Shown here: positions 62,987 through 64,000 of the stretch, piece by piece
Position numbering within the stretch: position 1 is the first letter of the stretch
Layout of the letters: each line of letters opens with the position of its first letter
From: G963677445 sp963678275
GTDB lineage: Bacteria > Bacteroidota > Ignavibacteria > Ignavibacteriales > Melioribacteraceae
DNA length: 64,000 bases
Direction: 5' to 3'
Assembly: GCA_963678275.1 (NCBI GenBank)
Contig: OY782765.1
Coordinates: forward strand, 558,001-622,000
Made by a program: the position numbers and the translations under genes
Notes under the pieces: generated by a model
Told to the model about the DNA's origin: nothing
The model's database searches: none
What the model saw: the letters and a program-made list of their open reading frames with translations, nothing else

Positions 62987-63748
62987 ATGAATCTCGCGAC
63001 AAATATTTCCGGATTTTCCGGAAAAATGATAGCAGCAATAATTTTAATTATCACTGCGGTGTATACACTTTTATTCGGTTTTATTCTGCCGGTCAATGAT
63101 TATTTCCCGGGACCTCTTCTGATCCTGGAATCTTTTGCGGACCTTATAACTGAATATGGACTTTTCAAGGGTTTTACCCTTACCACTTTCCTGGTATACA
63201 CCTCTTTTGTTACAGCTCTCTTCATTGTTTATATTTTTAGGGGATTTTTACTGAGAAAACTGGCGGAAAGCAGTATAATTGAATCCTTTATAAAAATAAC
63301 AGGAATATTTTCTGTTTTATTCATTGTGCTTCTTGTGAATATCTGGACACACGGTTCTGTATACGCTGAATTTATTGTTCTCTTTTTAACCGCGTTTATT
63401 CAGATTCTAACATTATTTGCCATAAACATCGGGAATGTGCCGGAAGAATATATTCAATCAGGGCAAAGCCTGGGAAAGGGGAGCAGTATTTTTAAGGAAA
63501 TTTACTGGAATTCTATTTTGCCTGACGCCTCAAAATCCTTCACAGTGGTTCACTCAATGATATGGATAATGGCGCTGCTTTACGAATTTGTCGGAGGGGG
63601 AGGGGGACTTGGGACTATCTATGCCGAGATTACCAGTTACAATGACCTCGCCGGATTATTCGCGCTGGCAATATTTACCGGTATAATATTTTCAGCCGGC
63701 GATTTCATAATCAAATATCTCGCGGCTAAAATAATTTTTTGGGAGTAA
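62987..63748 (+). CDS. ABC importer permease (SsuC/TauC/NrtB-like)
   Basis: A 253-residue inner-membrane protein with about six hydrophobic helices and the BPD_transp_1 domain. The EAA-type coupling loop is VPEEYIQSGQSLGKGSSIFKEIYWNSILPDA (about residues 151-181), here with Glu-Glu and a Gly at the expected positions, characteristic of nitrate/sulfonate/taurine-type importers. The N-terminal LPVNDYFPGPLLILES matches the LPSP entry of that family. Operon partner of the desulfurase-like enzyme upstream and the ATPase downstream. No solute-binding protein is seen before the edge. Confidence 0.87.
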   Translation: MNLATNISGFSGKMIAAIILIITAVYTLLFGFILPVNDYFPGPLLILESFADLITEYGLFKGFTLTTFLVYTSFVTALFIVYIFRGFLLRKLAESSIIESFIKITGIFSVLFIVLLVNIWTHGSVYAEFIVLFLTAFIQILTLFAINIGNVPEEYIQSGQSLGKGSSIFKEIYWNSILPDASKSFTVVHSMIWIMALLYEFVGGGGGLGTIYAEITSYNDLAGLFALAIFTGIIFSAGDFIIKYLAAKIIFWE

Positions 63749-63752
63749 TGAT

Positions 63753-64000
63753 TTGAAAAAAAATAATATAATTGAAATTAAAAACCTGACGAAGGTCTAT
63801 ACAGATTCCTCCGGTTTTAAAGTCAACCTGATAAGCGAATTTGATCTGACCCTCGAAACTGATAAACCAAATGTGATTCTCGCTCCGGCCGGGGCGGGTA
63901 AAACAACCCTGCTGAAGCTGATCGGGAATCTGGAAAAACCTGATTCAGGTGAAATTATTACTCAGAAAAATCTGAAGGCTGCATTCATTCCTTCGGCCCC
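63753..64000 (+). CDS. ABC transporter ATP-binding protein, 3' end outside the window
   Basis: The first 82 codons of an ATPase. The start is TTG at 63753, supported by GGGAG seven bases upstream and an N-terminus IIEIKNLTKVY typical of nitrate/taurine-type ATPases; no ATG competes. Walker A (APAGAGKTT, matching GxxGxGKT) is visible; Walker B and signature motifs lie beyond the window. It should pair with the permease immediately upstream (gap of four bases). Confidence 0.87.
   Translation, partial: MKKNNIIEIKNLTKVYTDSSGFKVNLISEFDLTLETDKPNVILAPAGAGKTTLLKLIGNLEKPDSGEIITQKNLKAAFIPSA

Overview
The window comes from an AT-rich Gram-negative bacterium that secretes proteins through a type IX secretion system (T9SS). 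Five proteins end in the sorting domain that begins N-Y-P-N-P-F-N-P and closes with a short lysine-rich tail (genes ending at 5211 and 15052 on +, and genes at 9858, 40526 and 49920 on -). That signature, the outer-membrane and lipoprotein content and the large periplasmic-sensor proteins fit the FCB superphylum, best Ignavibacteriota or a related lineage; this placement is inference from protein style. There are no rRNA genes, no CRISPR array, no phage and no transposase. One tRNA (Arg, anticodon ACG) is present.

Layout. 1-15052: surface and secreted proteins. A multidomain T9SS protein enters from the left edge, followed by a two-propeller sensor with a PP2C output domain, a renalase-like flavoprotein, a three-gene minus-strand operon (lipoprotein, small barrel-like protein, T9SS protein) and a divergent beta-helix T9SS protein. 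15174-18641: a ROK-family regulator with a palindrome in front of it, then an esterase lipoprotein and an exported endonuclease/exonuclease/phosphatase-fold lipoprotein overlapping by ATGA. 19243-26175: TetR regulator with a TPR protein, an exported Dcp-type dipeptidase, an intact sulfatase lipoprotein, trmB and a small lipoprotein. 26216-35423: an exopolysaccharide or O-antigen locus with Wzz-, Wzx- and Wzy-like proteins, two glycosyltransferases, an alpha/alpha-toroid protein, a formyltransferase and a methyltransferase. 35520-54000: signalling and envelope genes, including three histidine kinases, a stand-alone receiver-CheB protein, an OmpA/thrombospondin-3 protein, a secreted amidotransferase-like protein, an FtsX-type permease and an exported PepF. 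54255-64000: a TrpB2-type enzyme, a 1.6-kb repeat-rich gap, a sulfatase homologue with its active site erased, an outer-membrane receptor, tRNA-Arg, and the start of an operon with a cysteine-desulfurase-like enzyme and an ABC importer cut by the right edge.

Most distinctive observations. (1) The sulfatase homologue at 57206-58504 keeps its fold motifs but has replaced nearly every canonical catalytic and metal residue, so it looks like a retained pseudoenzyme. (2) Intergenic DNA carries a dispersed composite repeat whose hairpin arm shows a compensatory base-pair change between two copies, linked to period-7 (heptanucleotide) tracts that recur in at least seven places. (3) The sensor at 5708-8806 couples the 14-blade periplasmic propeller architecture of hybrid two-component sensors to a SpoIIE-type phosphatase instead of a kinase. 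(4) The two formylglycine-generating-enzyme-like domains of the first gene lack the catalytic cysteines. No single locus is obviously a new defence or mobile system.
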